Below, piece by piece: positions 31,597 to 43,100 of a DNA stretch of 64,000 bases. The stretch covers positions 1-64,000 of the forward strand of contig JAUJYN010000014.1 in the NCBI GenBank assembly GCA_030737835.1, read 5' to 3'. How positions within the stretch are numbered: the stretch's first letter is position 1; the number at the start of each line of letters is the position of its first letter. The notes beneath the pieces are model-generated. The model was not told the DNA's origin and ran no database searches. It saw only the letters and a program-made list of their open reading frames with translations. Source of the DNA: Acorus gramineus (Eukaryota; Streptophyta; Magnoliopsida; Acorales; Acoraceae). Made by a program: the position numbers and the translations under genes.

Positions 31597-31609
31597 AAGG
31601 AGGGGAGAA
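31597..31609 (+). other. Polypurine tract
   Basis: AAGGAGGGGAGAA just before the type-C LTR start TGTTAAGTTTGTG. It follows GAAGACAAAATTTCCT at the end of pol. Confidence 0.93.
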
Positions 31610-32271
31610 TGTTAAGTTTGTGTCATTTTGGAATTTATAAAATGGGTGTTATTATTATTATTATTTTTGGTGTTTGTTCCCCCTCGTTGAATGCTTTATC
31701 AGTGTTTTCTTTGGTTTGATAACTGCCTTGGTTTTATTAGGAATGTTTATTTTTTTTTTGGGTTTTTGCACTTCCGATTGGTATCCAGATTTTCATTCAT
31801 TACTGGTTTGTGGTGGAATAGTTATGGATAATTATGAACTCGCTTGGTGTGATAGGGTCACCTTGGGTGAGCTTAAGAATTCCCACCACCCATTGGTTGG
31901 TTTTCTTTTTTTTTTGGTAATTGGTTGGGTAAGATTAGCTTAAGTTCACCCCCTTATTATCTTAACCACTATATAAACCCTTCTATGTGACTTTGTGTCA
32001 TCTAAGTCTCATTTTCTACCACTTTTTCTCTCTTTTGTTGCTGTCCCAGCTGAGTTTGTTGAGAGGGTTTGGGGGGAGTGTGTTTGGGAAATTTTTGGTG
32101 GATCTTTGTTGGAGAAATTGTGAGAGTGTTAAGGTATGTAGAGTGGCTTATGTATGCTTGTATTATGTTATTCACCCTCCCTAACCCTTTCCCACCTCTA
32201 TGTTTGCTCTGTTTTGTGTGGACCAGCAGTGGTTAAGTTGAGGAGAAATTGATTATGGTGATGGGAGTCTT
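31610..32271 (+). mobile_element. Truncated 3' LTR, type C
   Basis: Starts at the PPT with TGTTAAGTTTGTGTCATTTT, so it is the 3' LTR of the pol at 24854-31568. TATA is at 31970-31977, then a CT-rich leader, acceptor-like GCTGTCCCAG and donor-like GTTAAG/GTATGT. A segment with GTGGACCAGCAGTGG matches 58979-58993. It is cut near 32271, where reverse element R sequence begins. Confidence 0.85.
31970..31977 (+). promoter_or_regulatory. TATA box of type-C LTR
   Basis: CCACTATATAAACCC, a good plant TATA box about 360 bp into the LTR. Confidence 0.75.
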
Positions 32272-32314
32272 GGATATTAAACTAGGACACCTTTAGGAAA
32301 AACATGGTCGCCAA
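32272..32314 (-). pseudogene. Short integrase fragment of element R, left of E2
   Basis: Minus-strand equivalent of the GDH-F-LKVSP part of integrase: GGACACC...AGGAAAA...GATCGCCAA in related copies. It is the continuation of R's reverse pol at 49286 across the E2 insertion, with the E2 target-site duplication GCCAA at 32310-32314. Its far end joins the type-C LTR abruptly. Confidence 0.75.
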
Positions 32315-33615
32315 TGTTATGCCTGTGTCATTTGGAGCCATTTCGGTTAAGCCTTGGTCACATCTGGGTCATTCAAGGCCTTTTCTTTTTTTCGATCGGA
32401 GTCGCTAAAATTTTGGCTTTTAGCCACCTGCGAGAGTTAGAGTACTCTGATTGGAAATCTAATTGTATATTATGGGTCCTGGTTTTTGTTTCGTACTACC
32501 CATAAAAATTTCATCGAATTCCGGTAACATTTTGAAAAATATGCAGTTCTGAACCGTATCCGGGTTTTGAGAGTTCCTAGTTGGTCGAATAGTGTGAGAT
32601 ATTTTGGGGTTGTGGTGACTCTTGGTAACCTTACCCCCACCTTGCTTGGGGAGGAAGAAAACATTGGTTATTTGATTTGTGAGTGGGTGAGCCTAACCCT
32701 AACCTCACCCCCCCTTATGGTCACCCCAAAACACTATTTGGGCATGGAAATGACCATTTTGCCCTCTCTCTCTCTCCCCCTCTCTCCCAACTCGTGGATC
32801 TCTCTTTCTCTCCCTCTCTTGATCTCTTTTTCCCCTCTTTGTGTGTGTGGAGAAGGAGGAGGAAGAAGCAAAAGAAGGAGAAGGTGAAGGAGGAAGAGCA
32901 AGGTTTGTGTTTGTGTTGTTGTTGTTGTTGATCCTCCTCTCTCTAGCTCCCTTTTCATGTCTTCCCCCCCTGTTTTGCAGCCAAAGAAGGCTGAGGAGGG
33001 TTGTGGAGGTGGTGGTAGTGGTGGTGGTGGTTGAGGTGGTCGCGGGTGCATCGAGGGCCCCCGAATCCCCCTTTCATTCCCCTCCCAAGGTGAGCTCTTC
33101 CCCTTCTTTTCTTTGGTTTTTCATGGCTTAATGGTTGTTGGGAAGTCATGCATGCTAGGTAATTCGTTTAGGTGAGTGAGAAGTGTGGGGGAGGGGTTAA
33201 AAGGGGTCAAAAGGGGGTTAAGAATGGCTGGGCACGCGCAGGGGTCTGTCCGCGAGAGGGGCGCTGGCAGGCGCAGGCGGGCGCGCGGGTGCGCGCGGAC
33301 GCTGGCAGCGAGCGGGGTGCGCGCAGGACGTGCAGGGCGCGCGGGCGCGCGCGCGGGGCAGTGCGTCTGGGCGTGCGCCTGGGCATGCGGCAGGGTGCCA
33401 GTGCACGCGCGCAAGTGCGTGCGCGTGCTGGGGCATGCGCGGGGCTGCCCAGGGGCTCGGGTAGGTGTTGGGGCACTCGGGCATGCGTGCGTACGCGCGT
33501 GCTCGCATGCGTGCGAGCCCGTATGCGTGCATGTCTAAGTCTTTGGTATTTCTAGTAATTTCTAAGTGTTATAATGTGATGTTGCTCACCAAATTTGATG
33601 TTACTCCCGGGTTGC

Positions 33616-33685
33616 GGTGAGTGGTTTGGTCCAATCCCCCCCCCCTCGAGATGCGCTCGACGCGCGTAGTCGTGCGTCGCGCATC
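33616..33685 (+). promoter_or_regulatory. HP1 in E2 5' LTR; mini-exon acceptor deleted
   Basis: The sequence passes from ACCAAATTTGATG to TTACTCCCGGGTTGCG, so the CTTGCAG acceptor and most of the mini-exon are gone. Donor GCG/GTGAGT at 33617 remains. HP1 33650-33685: outer GATGCG/CGCATC, inner GACGCGCG/CGTGCGTC (eight pairs, one wobble), loop TAGT. Confidence 0.5.
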
Positions 33686-35840
33686 GATGGGGCATCCTAG
33701 CTATACTACTTGTGTAGATAAGTAGTATGGCCATGCTTAGACTATAATATGTTAGATATCTTGCATGCTAGGCTTATATTGCATGTATTGTATCTATGTA
33801 TGAATGATTGTGTTGCATGCGCCCCTCTAGTATGGGCATGTATTTTTGTAATGTGTATGGATGTATAGAATATGGCATGCCTTAGGTAGTATTGTAATAC
33901 TACTCCCACCATATTAATGGAATATCCAGTATGATTAAGTCTGGGTTAATAACGGGCACCTGCCTAATATTCCCTTGCGATAAGACTCGAGGGCGTGGTG
34001 TAGTTGTTGCGCCCATGCTAATGGGGCAAAACTATGACCAACTTCATGAGATGATGATCTCTCTCGCCCTCTCCCTCTACACGAATTGAGTAAGTAGAGG
34101 CGATTTCCTACTCGACTCGGGTTCGATTGGAATATTAGCATTCACCTGTTAGTGCGCGAGATCGCGCTTGACCACTTCCATTTAAGTTGGAGATATCCAA
34201 CGCATGTTAGAGTATATTTTGTATGTTTATATGAGTAGTGCCCTCATATGCATGTGTAGTTAGGCCTTGCCTTGTATGTATATTGCATGATGTGTTGTTT
34301 ATGCCATATACTCACGTTAGGGAGAAACCCTATAGTTAAGCATATGTTATTGTGAATGTGGATCAAGTTCCTTCAGTGATAGAACTCTCCTGTAATAAGT
34401 ATGCGCATGTTAAAAACTAATAGGCCTATCTGTAATAGGCGTGGGTATGTGTCAAGCCCCAGGGCGGCCGTCCCGGGACGCGGCAAGTGTATATATGATA
34501 TCAGTCTATACAGGAGATCAATAACATACTCTAACAACAGCTAAAATGACAACACAGATAAAAGCAGGGCTGACATGATGTATACACCAATAGCGGAAGC
34601 TAAAAACTGAATCTGTAATCCAAAAACATATTACAGACTCGATACATAATCAACTGTCCTGTGAGAGCCAATATATACAAAGACATCCAAATAATACACA
34701 AACGCGTGCCCAAGCACGGAATATAACACATACAAGCCTCTGATACTCGCGGGACGTGGCGCTACTCCGCTACTGGTGAAATCCCTCGGGGAGCTCCTCC
34801 TCCAGATCCGACTCAGATGACACTGGAGAAAAATATTATGCGAGGGGTGAGCCACACGCTCAGTGAACAGCACAACCCATGCATCACAGATATATTAACC
34901 ACCAGATATTAATAACCCCAATTTTATTATTCAAGCCACAAAATGGCAGGAACTACACAAATCCAGTGGGTCGCCATCGCCAACCCACAACACCCTCACC
35001 CTCACCCCTCAATAGGTGACATAGGATATTGGGACTTACAATCCAGTGGGTTGCTACATCGCCGACCCACCGCACCCTCACCCTCACCCCTCAATATGGT
35101 GACATAGGATATTGGGACTGACTAGGCTGATGGTCACCCTTGGTCCACCGATAGTCTCTCCCCACCCCCTAGGCCGTTTGGCCACTCCCACATTCAGCAC
35201 AGTCCGTCTACCAAATTAGGAGGTGCCTACTGATGGGAGCCCCTGCACGGGACAGCCTTTCCAACGCTGGGGTAGTCTCTACATGGATCCAACGAAGGAA
35301 CAGAACAGCCTATCCATCGCATATGATCCACTCGGATCCGCAGACAACACATCACAACAACTCTAATGTCATGAATTCTTCAGAATTCCTCCAGGGCGCA
35401 TAACCAAGATGCGGGGAACATATATATAATAATTATTAACAAGAGGTATAATAATAATTTTTAACAAGAGTTATAATATTATTGGGACAAGAAACCTTGG
35501 GAGGGCAGCATGAGGTCCCGATATAGGAAATCCCGACAACCAAACAAGGAACACGGAGTACCCTAGCCCGGGTCTCAATGTTGACCTCGCAAGGCCCCTC
35601 CCCATAATATTATCTAAGACATGCTAGCAATCAATTATATAAATTAAACTAGTAGGACGCATGCACAGGCCGAGGTTTCCTAGCATGAGAACAGGGTGAC
35701 AGGATGCATGGCTCTTACACATATCCTAAGGGTGCAAGTCCCTAACATACAAAGTCTAGGGTAGCATGCATACTACATTTTTATCATGCTTGCATGGATT
35801 ACACATTATAACAAGTTAATATAAATCCATGGTGCCCCAG

Positions 35841-35940
35841 GGGAGGACGGTACACGCCCAAGTGCGTATAGCGCCTCCCTACTAGGTTGGATTGTCCCAC
35901 TCACCGATAATCGGGTCGTCGCGCGACCGTCCCTCAAGAT
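35841..35940 (-). promoter_or_regulatory. LTR mini-exon and HP1 in S5
   Basis: Minus strand: acceptor ATTTTGCAG, 36-nt mini-exon (35940 down to 35905), donor GTGAGT. HP1 35841-35879: outer GGGAGG/CCTCCC, inner TATACGC/GCGTGTA, loop ACTTGG. Confidence 0.55.
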
Positions 35941-36029
35941 CTGCAAAATAGGGTAATCAATTCGGTGAGTAAAATACACAAATAAATCCAAAAATACATT
36001 AAAATACACAACACTCGGACAAGCGTACA

Positions 36030-36800
36030 TACGGCCTGTACGCACGCGAGCCCGAGCACTCCGACTCACTCCCGAACCCCCAGCAGCCGTACGCGCGGCC
36101 ACCCGACCCAGGCGCACAGCCGCGCCTCCGCTCGCGCGCCCAGTCGCACGGCCGAGCCCAGCCCGCACGCCCGGACACCCCGCCGAGCCTCCCGGGTGCA
36201 CCGCGCGCCCACTGCGCCCCAGCGCAGCAACCCGCGCGCACACCCGCACGCCCTGCGCCCCATCGCCTTTCCCCGCGTGCACCCCGCGCGCACCACCGGC
36301 TCGCCTCACCCGCTCACACCACTCGCTCGACCAGCCCCGGGTGCACCCGCGCGCACTGCGCCCCAGCGCAGCGCCCCGCACGCGCACCCGCCCGCATTGC
36401 GCCCCAGCGTAGCGCCCGCACACCTGCCCGCTCACACTCCCCGCTCGCACCGACTGCTCGCCCTGCGCGCACTACGCCCCCTGCGCAGCACCCGCACACC
36501 ACCCGCTCGTCCACGCGCCCCTGCGCAGCGCTCCGCGCGCACGCCGCGCACTGCGCCCAGCGCGCCCGACCGCACGCGCCCAACGAGCCCGTCAGCACGC
36601 GCCCAGCGCGCCTGCCCGCAGCTCGCCCGCCTGCGCCTACCTGCCTGCGCCTGACCGCCTGCGCCTGCCTGCCTGCGCGCGCCGCTGCCTGCATGCGCCC
36701 GAACCAAGCTCCACCCGCGCGCACGCCCTCGCGCACGCCCGCGCGCACGCCCACGCTGCCCTGCCTGCGCCCGACAGTGCCCAGCCCTGCGCCTACCTGC
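36030..36800. repeat. GC-rich tract in S5
   Basis: Longest GC tract in the window, with GCGCCCCAGCGCAGCGCCC-like units recurring. It is open on both strands for over 100 codons, which is a composition effect. It lies inside putative intron 2 of the LTR. Confidence 0.82.
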
Positions 36801-38939
36801 GCCTACCCGGGACAGCCCACCACCCTGCCCGAGCCACCCTACCACCTCTCACCGGCCACCAATGGCCTCTAACCGCCTCCGACCGCCACCCTCCGCCACC
36901 CACAGCCACCCCAACCAAAAAACATCCTCCTAACAAGCATCTAAACAAGAAAGGAAGGAAAGAAAGCCTTACCCAAGGAAGGAAAGGAAGGGAAGGGGAG
37001 TTCGGTTGCTCTCCGCGCACCGAAACACTTCTTCAAGGACCACTACCACTTCGATCTCTCTCAGCCCTCAAACCAGCTGAAAACAGGGGAGAAAAGAGGG
37101 CGTTAGAGGGGGTCAAACTCGTCGGAACTCGAATCCGAGACCACTGGTGGATAGATCGGGATGAGATCTAACCTTTCTCTTCTTTGTGCTTTTGATTTTA
37201 ACCCCTCAAGCTAGGTCAAAACCAAGAAAAAGAGAGAGGGGGAGAGAGAAAAACAAATGGGGAAGATGATGAATAGTGGGGGAGAGAAGATATTTAGCTC
37301 ACTTATAGGTTAATCCCCACTTAGATTAGGGTTAAGAGAGGATTAGTGAGCTTAAGTGAGATTTGACTTGGGTCAACCCAACCACACAAAAAAAACAAAA
37401 GGGGTTGACCAAGTCATGGGCCCACTTTGACCAAGTCAACTCTCCCAATGACTTCTCACTCGGTCAAAACCCGGATACGCCCCAGAACTGTGAAATTCTG
37501 AAACGTTACCAGAATTCGATGAAATTTTCGTGAGTGGCTTGGAATGTCACCAGGACACATAATATGCAGTTAGATTTTCAATCGGGGTCCTCAAACTCAG
37601 GACGATAGCTAACAGTCCGAGATTTTAGCGGTTACGATCAAAAAAAGAAAAAAAACCGAAAAACTACCAGGATGTCCCAACGGTGACCAGAAGGTTAAAA
37701 GTGACACATATATAACAGTATGACCCGCTGACGAGTTGTACCTTATTAGTTAGAGCGCTAGCGATGTAATCACCTCGTGCATCCGAGCGATGCGCTCGTT
37801 TGGAGTTCAGGAGAATTCATTATCTTCTCGGTTTTGTTAAGCCGGTAGTTGGGGCATTAAGCTAGGCCTACCCGTGCTAGGTGTGTATATGAACCGCTTG
37901 TTGGGTTATGTGCCAAATTATTTCTGCGTGAGAGCAGAGGCAAACCCCCTTGTGTCCGAGCGACGCAACCGTGTGGGAGTACAATAGTGTTCGCTATCAT
38001 CGATATGTGATTATCGAGAGTAGTTGTTTCATTCCATTGGGTTTGCTTTGCGAACATGGAGTGTTTCCTCTCCATGTCGTCCGTGTTAAAGCGGCCCAGG
38101 TTGTAGCTGCCCTGACAGAGGAGTCTAATCTCTTCAAAATTCCTATGTCACCTGTAAAGGGTGAGGGTGAGGATGAGGTTAAGGCACGTCACCGCGTTAC
38201 CCATTCGTGTTTCGTTCCCATAGTTGTTGGGTCCGGTTGCGTATCGATGCTCAAAGACATCGTTGGGCAGCTATCCCGATGTAGATGATCCAGTAGTGTT
38301 GTGTAGACTAGTAATTCCAGGTCTCGTCGACCAACGGTATGGTCTCTCCCCAAAAAGTCCCAAGAGTCTTCCTCCGGGAGTGAGGGTGAGGGTGAGGTTG
38401 GTCGCACCGCTGCGTGACTCTGTTATCCATGGGTTCCACCCATGTTTTTCCTTGAAAAGAAATTGTTTTAGTGTTGAACTGTTGTAGGGTGATTGGTTTC
38501 CAGCCACTCACTAAGCTTGTAGCTCACCACTCGCATACTGTTTCTTTTCAGGGGCAGTGTTGGCCGTTGAGCTGGAGCTTTCCTGTGGCGTGGTCTTATG
38601 GGCGTGGAGCGTTCTTCTGACGGGTGGCGAGTGCGAGGCTGTCAGCAGTCCTAGAGTCAATTTATGTATTGTAAATCGTGCATGTTGCACAGGTTGTATT
38701 TTATTTGGACTAGACTTGGCTCTCACAGGACAGTGATTGTGTATTCGAGTCTGTAATAATGTTTTTGGTTTACAGACATTGTTTATATATTATGCTTCCA
38801 CTTTTCAGTCAGTTATCATTATCCTTGCTTTGCCACCTTGTGTGTTGTTGTTGGAGTCTTTATTGACCTCAGGTATTGATAGCTGATATTTCATTATTGT
38901 CACGTCTCGGGGACGGCCGCCCTGGGGCATGACAAAAGT

Positions 38940-38951
38940 TGGTATCAGAGC
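38940..38951 (+). other. Primer binding site of E2 (tRNA-iMet)
   Basis: TGGTATCAGAGC six bases after the 5' LTR end, identical to that of E1. Confidence 0.95.
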
Positions 38952-39048
38952 CTAGTTCTATCAGAGCCTAAGTCTAGTCGTATAGATGATGAGTCGTAGG
39001 ATTGTCATCCGAGTACTCTTATTTTAGAAGTTATCTTAGGTTGCTGAC

Positions 39049-39120
39049 ATGCCTCCTCGCATCCGTTGACGTGGACGTGACCCCCTGGACCCACCCTTAA
39101 GTTGTCGACTGGGTCGACTG
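39049..39120 (+). pseudogene. gag: gag N-terminal stub of E2
   Basis: ATG at 39049 opens MPPRIR, a stop, then RGRD, matching the start of E1 gag and of R (minus-strand ATG at 51468, MPPRIRGRGRG). After about 25 codons gag similarity stops. As in E1 a CTTAG/GTTGCTGA acceptor-like site ends nine bases before the ATG (39039). The rest of gag is missing rather than merely frameshifted. Confidence 0.75.
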
Positions 39121-40194
39121 AACAGGGTCAGTAGTTGGATCCCTTGTTGTGGGATTAAGGCCTGGGTAGGAGATTCATGCCCAGTAGTATGATAGTGATG
39201 AATTGGTCAGAATTTCTATGGTATGGATTGCGTCTCGATAGTGGAGCTTCTTTGCCATGCATCGGTATTGCTGGTAACCATGGAGTTCGCGTGCGGCACC
39301 AGTTTCAAGTTTTGAGGATGTGGCATATTGCTCATTAAGGGGTGATGTCTTCTTCCAGCCTTCCTACTCAGGATTAAGGGGCCTTGCGGGGTCATCGTTG
39401 AGACTCGGGCTAGGGTACTCTGTGTTCTTTGTTTGGCTGTCGGGATATCCTATATCGGGACCTCATGATGCCCTCCCAAGGTTTCTTTTCCCAGTCAAGG
39501 AATACCTATGAAGGATCAATTGATGATTGATTTTTCCTCTCACTTGGAAGGTGCTGTAGCGAGTGGTGATGCGTACGATCGGGATTGGGTACATCCTATT
39601 GCAGCTTGGTGGGCGATTGCTTGTGGACTGGGTTCCATAGTGGCATCTGGAGTCGCTTTGATATATCATTGTGCGTTGTAGCTGCCCGGTTGAGGCCAGA
39701 GTCCTGTGAGGTGCTCCCAGATACTATGCTTGTTGGTGCGCCCATATGGCAGAGATAGTGGGCTTGGGAGGCTACCAGGTAGAGGCCACACCGGGAGAGT
39801 GCTACTGGATGATGTCGAGAGCGTGGACTCCCTGTGATGAATCTGCCCATTGAGTGCATGATGCTGGAGTTCCAATGGTTGTAGTAGGGCGACCTGTCGG
39901 TGGCGACATGTGAAGCACAGTTCGCGATACTATCGCGTTTTGCCCCCCACATGGGTCGTAAACGAGGAGACGCAATGCTAGCGTTCGTGATGGGACTCAA
40001 CCGCCTTATCAGATAGATGACGTCGCATAGGCATTGTCGAGGTTCGATGACCCCCCTTATTGCGTGTCTTGTGGATTAAGTGCGGTTGAGCGGCTTACCA
40101 AGCGTGTAAGTGTCAGCATGAGCGCCAGCCATGCTTGAGGAGCAGAATCTGGACTTAATTGTTCGAGGTGTTGTTTTGATCTCCCTGTGGAGGT
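39121..40194 (+). other. Noncoding filler with LTR modules in E2 interior
   Basis: No protein similarity recognised. About 39385-39500 repeats the GACTCGGGCTAGGGTAC module of the LTRs followed by TTTCTTTTCCCAGTCAAGG, as in E1. About 39700-39840 resembles the GAGGTGCTCCCAGATAC...CCAGGTAGAGGCCAC block. R holds the same filler in reverse (about 50520-51440), so it is a subfamily feature. Confidence 0.65.
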
Positions 40195-40450
40195 TGAAGA
40201 TCAATTACCCTTACCGTGAATCGATGATCTATTTGACCAACTCTAGGAGTGGGTGTCTGCTGTTAGATCGATCTTCGCACAAGGGTACCACAAGTTGGTG
40301 ATCCCGGAGTTGGACATCCCGTAGATGGCCTTTCGTGACCGTTCAGGCACTACGAGTTTTAAGTACTGCTGTCGGAGTTGACGAATGCGCCGGATGCCTT
40401 CGTGGATCTCAAAAGTTTTATTGGGCTTCCGTGGACTACTTTGGGGTAGT
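40195..40450 (+). pseudogene. pol: RT remnant of E2
   Basis: Reads YPYR-stop-IDDLFDQL-stop, then SIFAQGYHKLVIPE and MAFR, matching KYPLPRIDDLFDQL and the segment after it in chromovirus RT. Four stops in about 40 codons. The catalytic DD region is not recognisable; VVFIE-like sequence near 40447 may be its remains. Confidence 0.7.
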
Positions 40451-40549
40451 CTTCATTGAGATTGCTAGTGGTGCGATGAAAAGGCGATATGGGTGACCTT
40501 GTTTCCCCCGGTTTGCATGCCCTCAAGAAAAGTTTGAGAATCATCATCG

Positions 40550-41640
40550 CGTTGAAAAACGTCAGTCCATGGAGATTCCTCAGTGGACGTGGGAGTGGGT
40601 TATCAGGGATTGTTGCGGACTCGCTAATGTCACATTCGGGTCACGATGCCGTCTAGGTTATCATTGACCGACTGACTAAATCCGCGCTTCCCTCCCTAAT
40701 CCGACTGATTGAGTCTCTGGACGCCTTGACGTGGATTTTCACCTTCGCGATTGTTCATCTTCATGGCACTCCGGTCGGCGCTATTTTCGGTTGAGACGCG
40801 AGGGTTACTTTGAGGTTGTGGCGCAGCCTTGGCAGGCTTTGGCGTGAGCCTCCATTTAAGTATAGCGTTTCATCGCCGATGGACAGCCAGACAAAGAGGA
40901 CGATTCAGACCTTGGAGGACATGCTAAGTGCTTGCGTGCTCGATGATGAGGGCAGTTGGGTGAGGCGCCACCCATTTGTTGGGGTAAGCCTACAAAACGA
41001 CTGCCATCCGAGCATCCTGATGGATCTGTTAAAGGCACTCTATAGGCGTAGTTTTATACCTCCCTTGTGTTGGGACGGTTGAGGAGCGCCAGTTGGAGGG
41101 GCCATAAGTTAGTTGTTTGACCTTGCGGTGGCCAGGTTGGTTCGTGTGTGCATCTGCACCTCCTAGAACCGACAGAAGGGCTACGCAGGTCATCGTCGCC
41201 AGGAGCTTACCTTTTGGTTTGGCGATCATATTTTCCTGAAGGTGTCCCAGTTTAAGGGCATCCTCTGTTTCGACGTTTGGGGCAAGCTAAGTTGGCTCTT
41301 CAATGGGACTGTTTCTCGTCATTGAGTAGATTGGGGAGGTGGCTTGTCATGTAGCTTTTCCCCCACAGCTGGCTCATGCCCATGACGTCGTCCTTGTCTC
41401 ATGGCCGAGGCGTTATGTCCACGATCCTGCTCATGTCATTTTGTTTGACCGTCTCATCCTCGGTGGATTTATCATTCATGGAGCAGTGGATCGAGGTCAA
41501 GGACCAGCATGAGAAGAGGCTCCACGCTAAGACCGTTCAATTGATTACAGTGTGTCGGTAGTGCCAGTTTGGTGCATGGACCACTTGGGAGCAAAAGGTC
41601 TATGCGTGATACTTGCTATATTCGATCTTCCCTTTGGGTT
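40550..41640 (+). pseudogene. pol: Integrase and chromodomain remnant of E2
   Basis: Fragments in changing frames match integrase: MEIPQWTWEWV (about 40570), TIQTLEDMLSACVLD (about 40905), a segment like HSSIQMAPYEALYGR (about 41010), EL-F-GDH-FLKVS (about 41205) and GKLS (about 41280). Near the end comes VHDPAHVILF and a chromodomain-like VQLI-V-CR-CQFGAW-TTWE (about 41410-41600). Frameshifts and stops are frequent, so this is much more decayed than E1. Confidence 0.8.
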
Positions 41641-41668
41641 TCCTTAAATTTCGAGGACAAAATTTCTT

Positions 41669-41681
41669 AAGGGGGAAAGCA
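41669..41681 (+). other. Polypurine tract of E2
   Basis: AAGGGGGAAAGCA before the LTR start TGTCATGACTGTGTCATTTG, preceded by GAGGACAAAATTTCTT. Confidence 0.88.
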
Positions 41682-42856
41682 TGTCATGACTGTGTCATTT
41701 GGAGCTATTTCGGTTAAGCCTTGGTCACATCTGGGTCATTCAGAGCCTTTTCTTTTTTTTCGATCGGAGTCGCTAAAATCTGATTAGAAATCTATATGCA
41801 TATTATGGGTCCTGGTACTGTTTCGTACTACCCATAAAAATTTCATCGAATTCTGGTAACATTTTGAAAAATATGCAGTTCTGAACCGTATCCGGGTTTT
41901 GAGAGTTCCTGGTTGGTCGAATAGTGTGAGATATTTTGGGGATGTGGTGACCCTTGGTAACCTTACCCCCACCTTGCTTGGGGAGGAAGAAAACATTGGT
42001 TATTTGATTTGTGAGTGGGTGAGCCTAACCCTAACCTCACCCCCCCTTATGGTCACCCCAAAACACTATTTGGGCATGGAAATGACCATTTTGCCCTCTC
42101 TCTCTCTCCCCCTCTCTCCCAACTCGTGGATCTCTCTTTCTCTCCCTCTCTTGATCTCTTTTTCCCCTCTTTGTGTGTGTGGAGAAGGAGGAGGAAGAAG
42201 CAAAAGAAGGAGAAGGTGAAGGAGGAAGAGCAAGGTTTGTGTTTGTGTTGTTGTTGTTGTTGATCCTCCTCTCTCTAGCTCCCTTTTCATGTCTTTCCCC
42301 CCCTGTTTTGCAGCCAAAGAAGGTTGAGGAGGGCTGTGGAGGTGGTGGTAGTGGTGGTGGTGGTTGAGGTGGTCGCGGGTGCATCGAGGGCCCTCGAATC
42401 TCCCCCTTTCATTCCCCCTCCCAAGGTGAGCTCTTCCCCTTCTTTTCTTTGGTTTTTCATGGCTTAGGGGTTGTTGGGAAGTCATGCATGCTAGGTAATT
42501 GGTTTAGGGTGAGTGAGAAGTGTGGGGGAGGGGTTAAAAGGGGGTTAAGAATGGCTGGGCGCGCGCAGGGCTCTGTCCGCGCGCGTGCGCGGGCAGACGC
42601 GCGTTGCCAGGCGTAAGCAGGCGCGCAGGCGGGCGCGTGCGTGTGCACGCGGCGCGAGTGCGGGGGTGCTCGTGGACGCTGGCAGCCAGCGTAGTGCACG
42701 CAGGACGTGTGCGGGTGCGCGAGCGTGCGCGCGCGCAGGGTAGTGCGTCTGGGCTTGCGCCTGGGCATGCGGCAGGGTGCCAAAGCGCGCGCGCGCGTGC
42801 GTGCGCGTGCTGGGGCATGCGCGGGGCTGCCCAGGGGTTCGGGTAGGTGCTGGGGC

Positions 42857-43100
42857 ACTCGGGCATGCGTGCGTACGCGCGTGCTCGCATGCGTGCGAGC
42901 CCGTATGCGTGCATGTCTAAGTTTTTTGGTATTTCTAGTAATTTCTAAGTGTTATAATGTGATGTTGCTCACCAAATTTGATTCCCTTACCATGCAGCCC
43001 CATCGGAAGGGATGCGCGAGGTCCCGGGTTGCGGTGAGTGGTTTGGTCCAATCCCCCCCCTCGAGATGCGCTCGACGCGCGTAGTCGTGCGTCGCGCATC
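42857..43100 (+). promoter_or_regulatory. HP2, mini-exon and HP1 in E2 3' LTR
   Basis: HP2 42857-42922 as in S4. Acceptor CCATGCAG ends 42997; mini-exon 42998-43033 (36 nt); donor GTGAGT at 43034. HP1 43065-43100: outer GATGCG/CGCATC, inner GACGCGCG/CGTGCGTC, loop TAGT. Confidence 0.55.

Larger units (their letters stand above)
34450..37717 (-). mobile_element. S5: solo type-A LTR, reverse, in E2 5' LTR
   Basis: Minus-strand start TGTTATATATGTGTCAC at 37717, end GGGGCTTGACA at 34450, TSD GTATG at 34445-34449 and 37718-37722. Length 3268 bp. It has a U3 with TTGACC/GGTCAA repeats near 37370-37460, putative donor AAAG/GTTAGATC and acceptor CCTGTTTTCAG around intron 1 (about 37078-37167), and a long GC tract at about 36030-36800. 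Confidence 0.96.
32315..38934 (+). mobile_element. 5' LTR of E2 (type B), split by S5
   Basis: Starts TGTTATGCCTGTGTCATTTG and ends CTGGGGCATGACA directly before the primer site. The pieces 32315-34449 and 37723-38934 join to about 3.35 kb, similar to S4. Putative intron 1 ends with TTTTGCAG/CCAAAG near 32981, exon 2 ends CCAAG/GTGAGC near 33090, and the GC tract is at about 33230-33530. Confidence 0.93.

Noticed and set aside
32695..32712. Telomere-like CCTAACCCTAACCT in S4-type LTRs (also 42027)
   Set aside because: Only about two units, present at the same position of several LTR copies; not a telomeric array.
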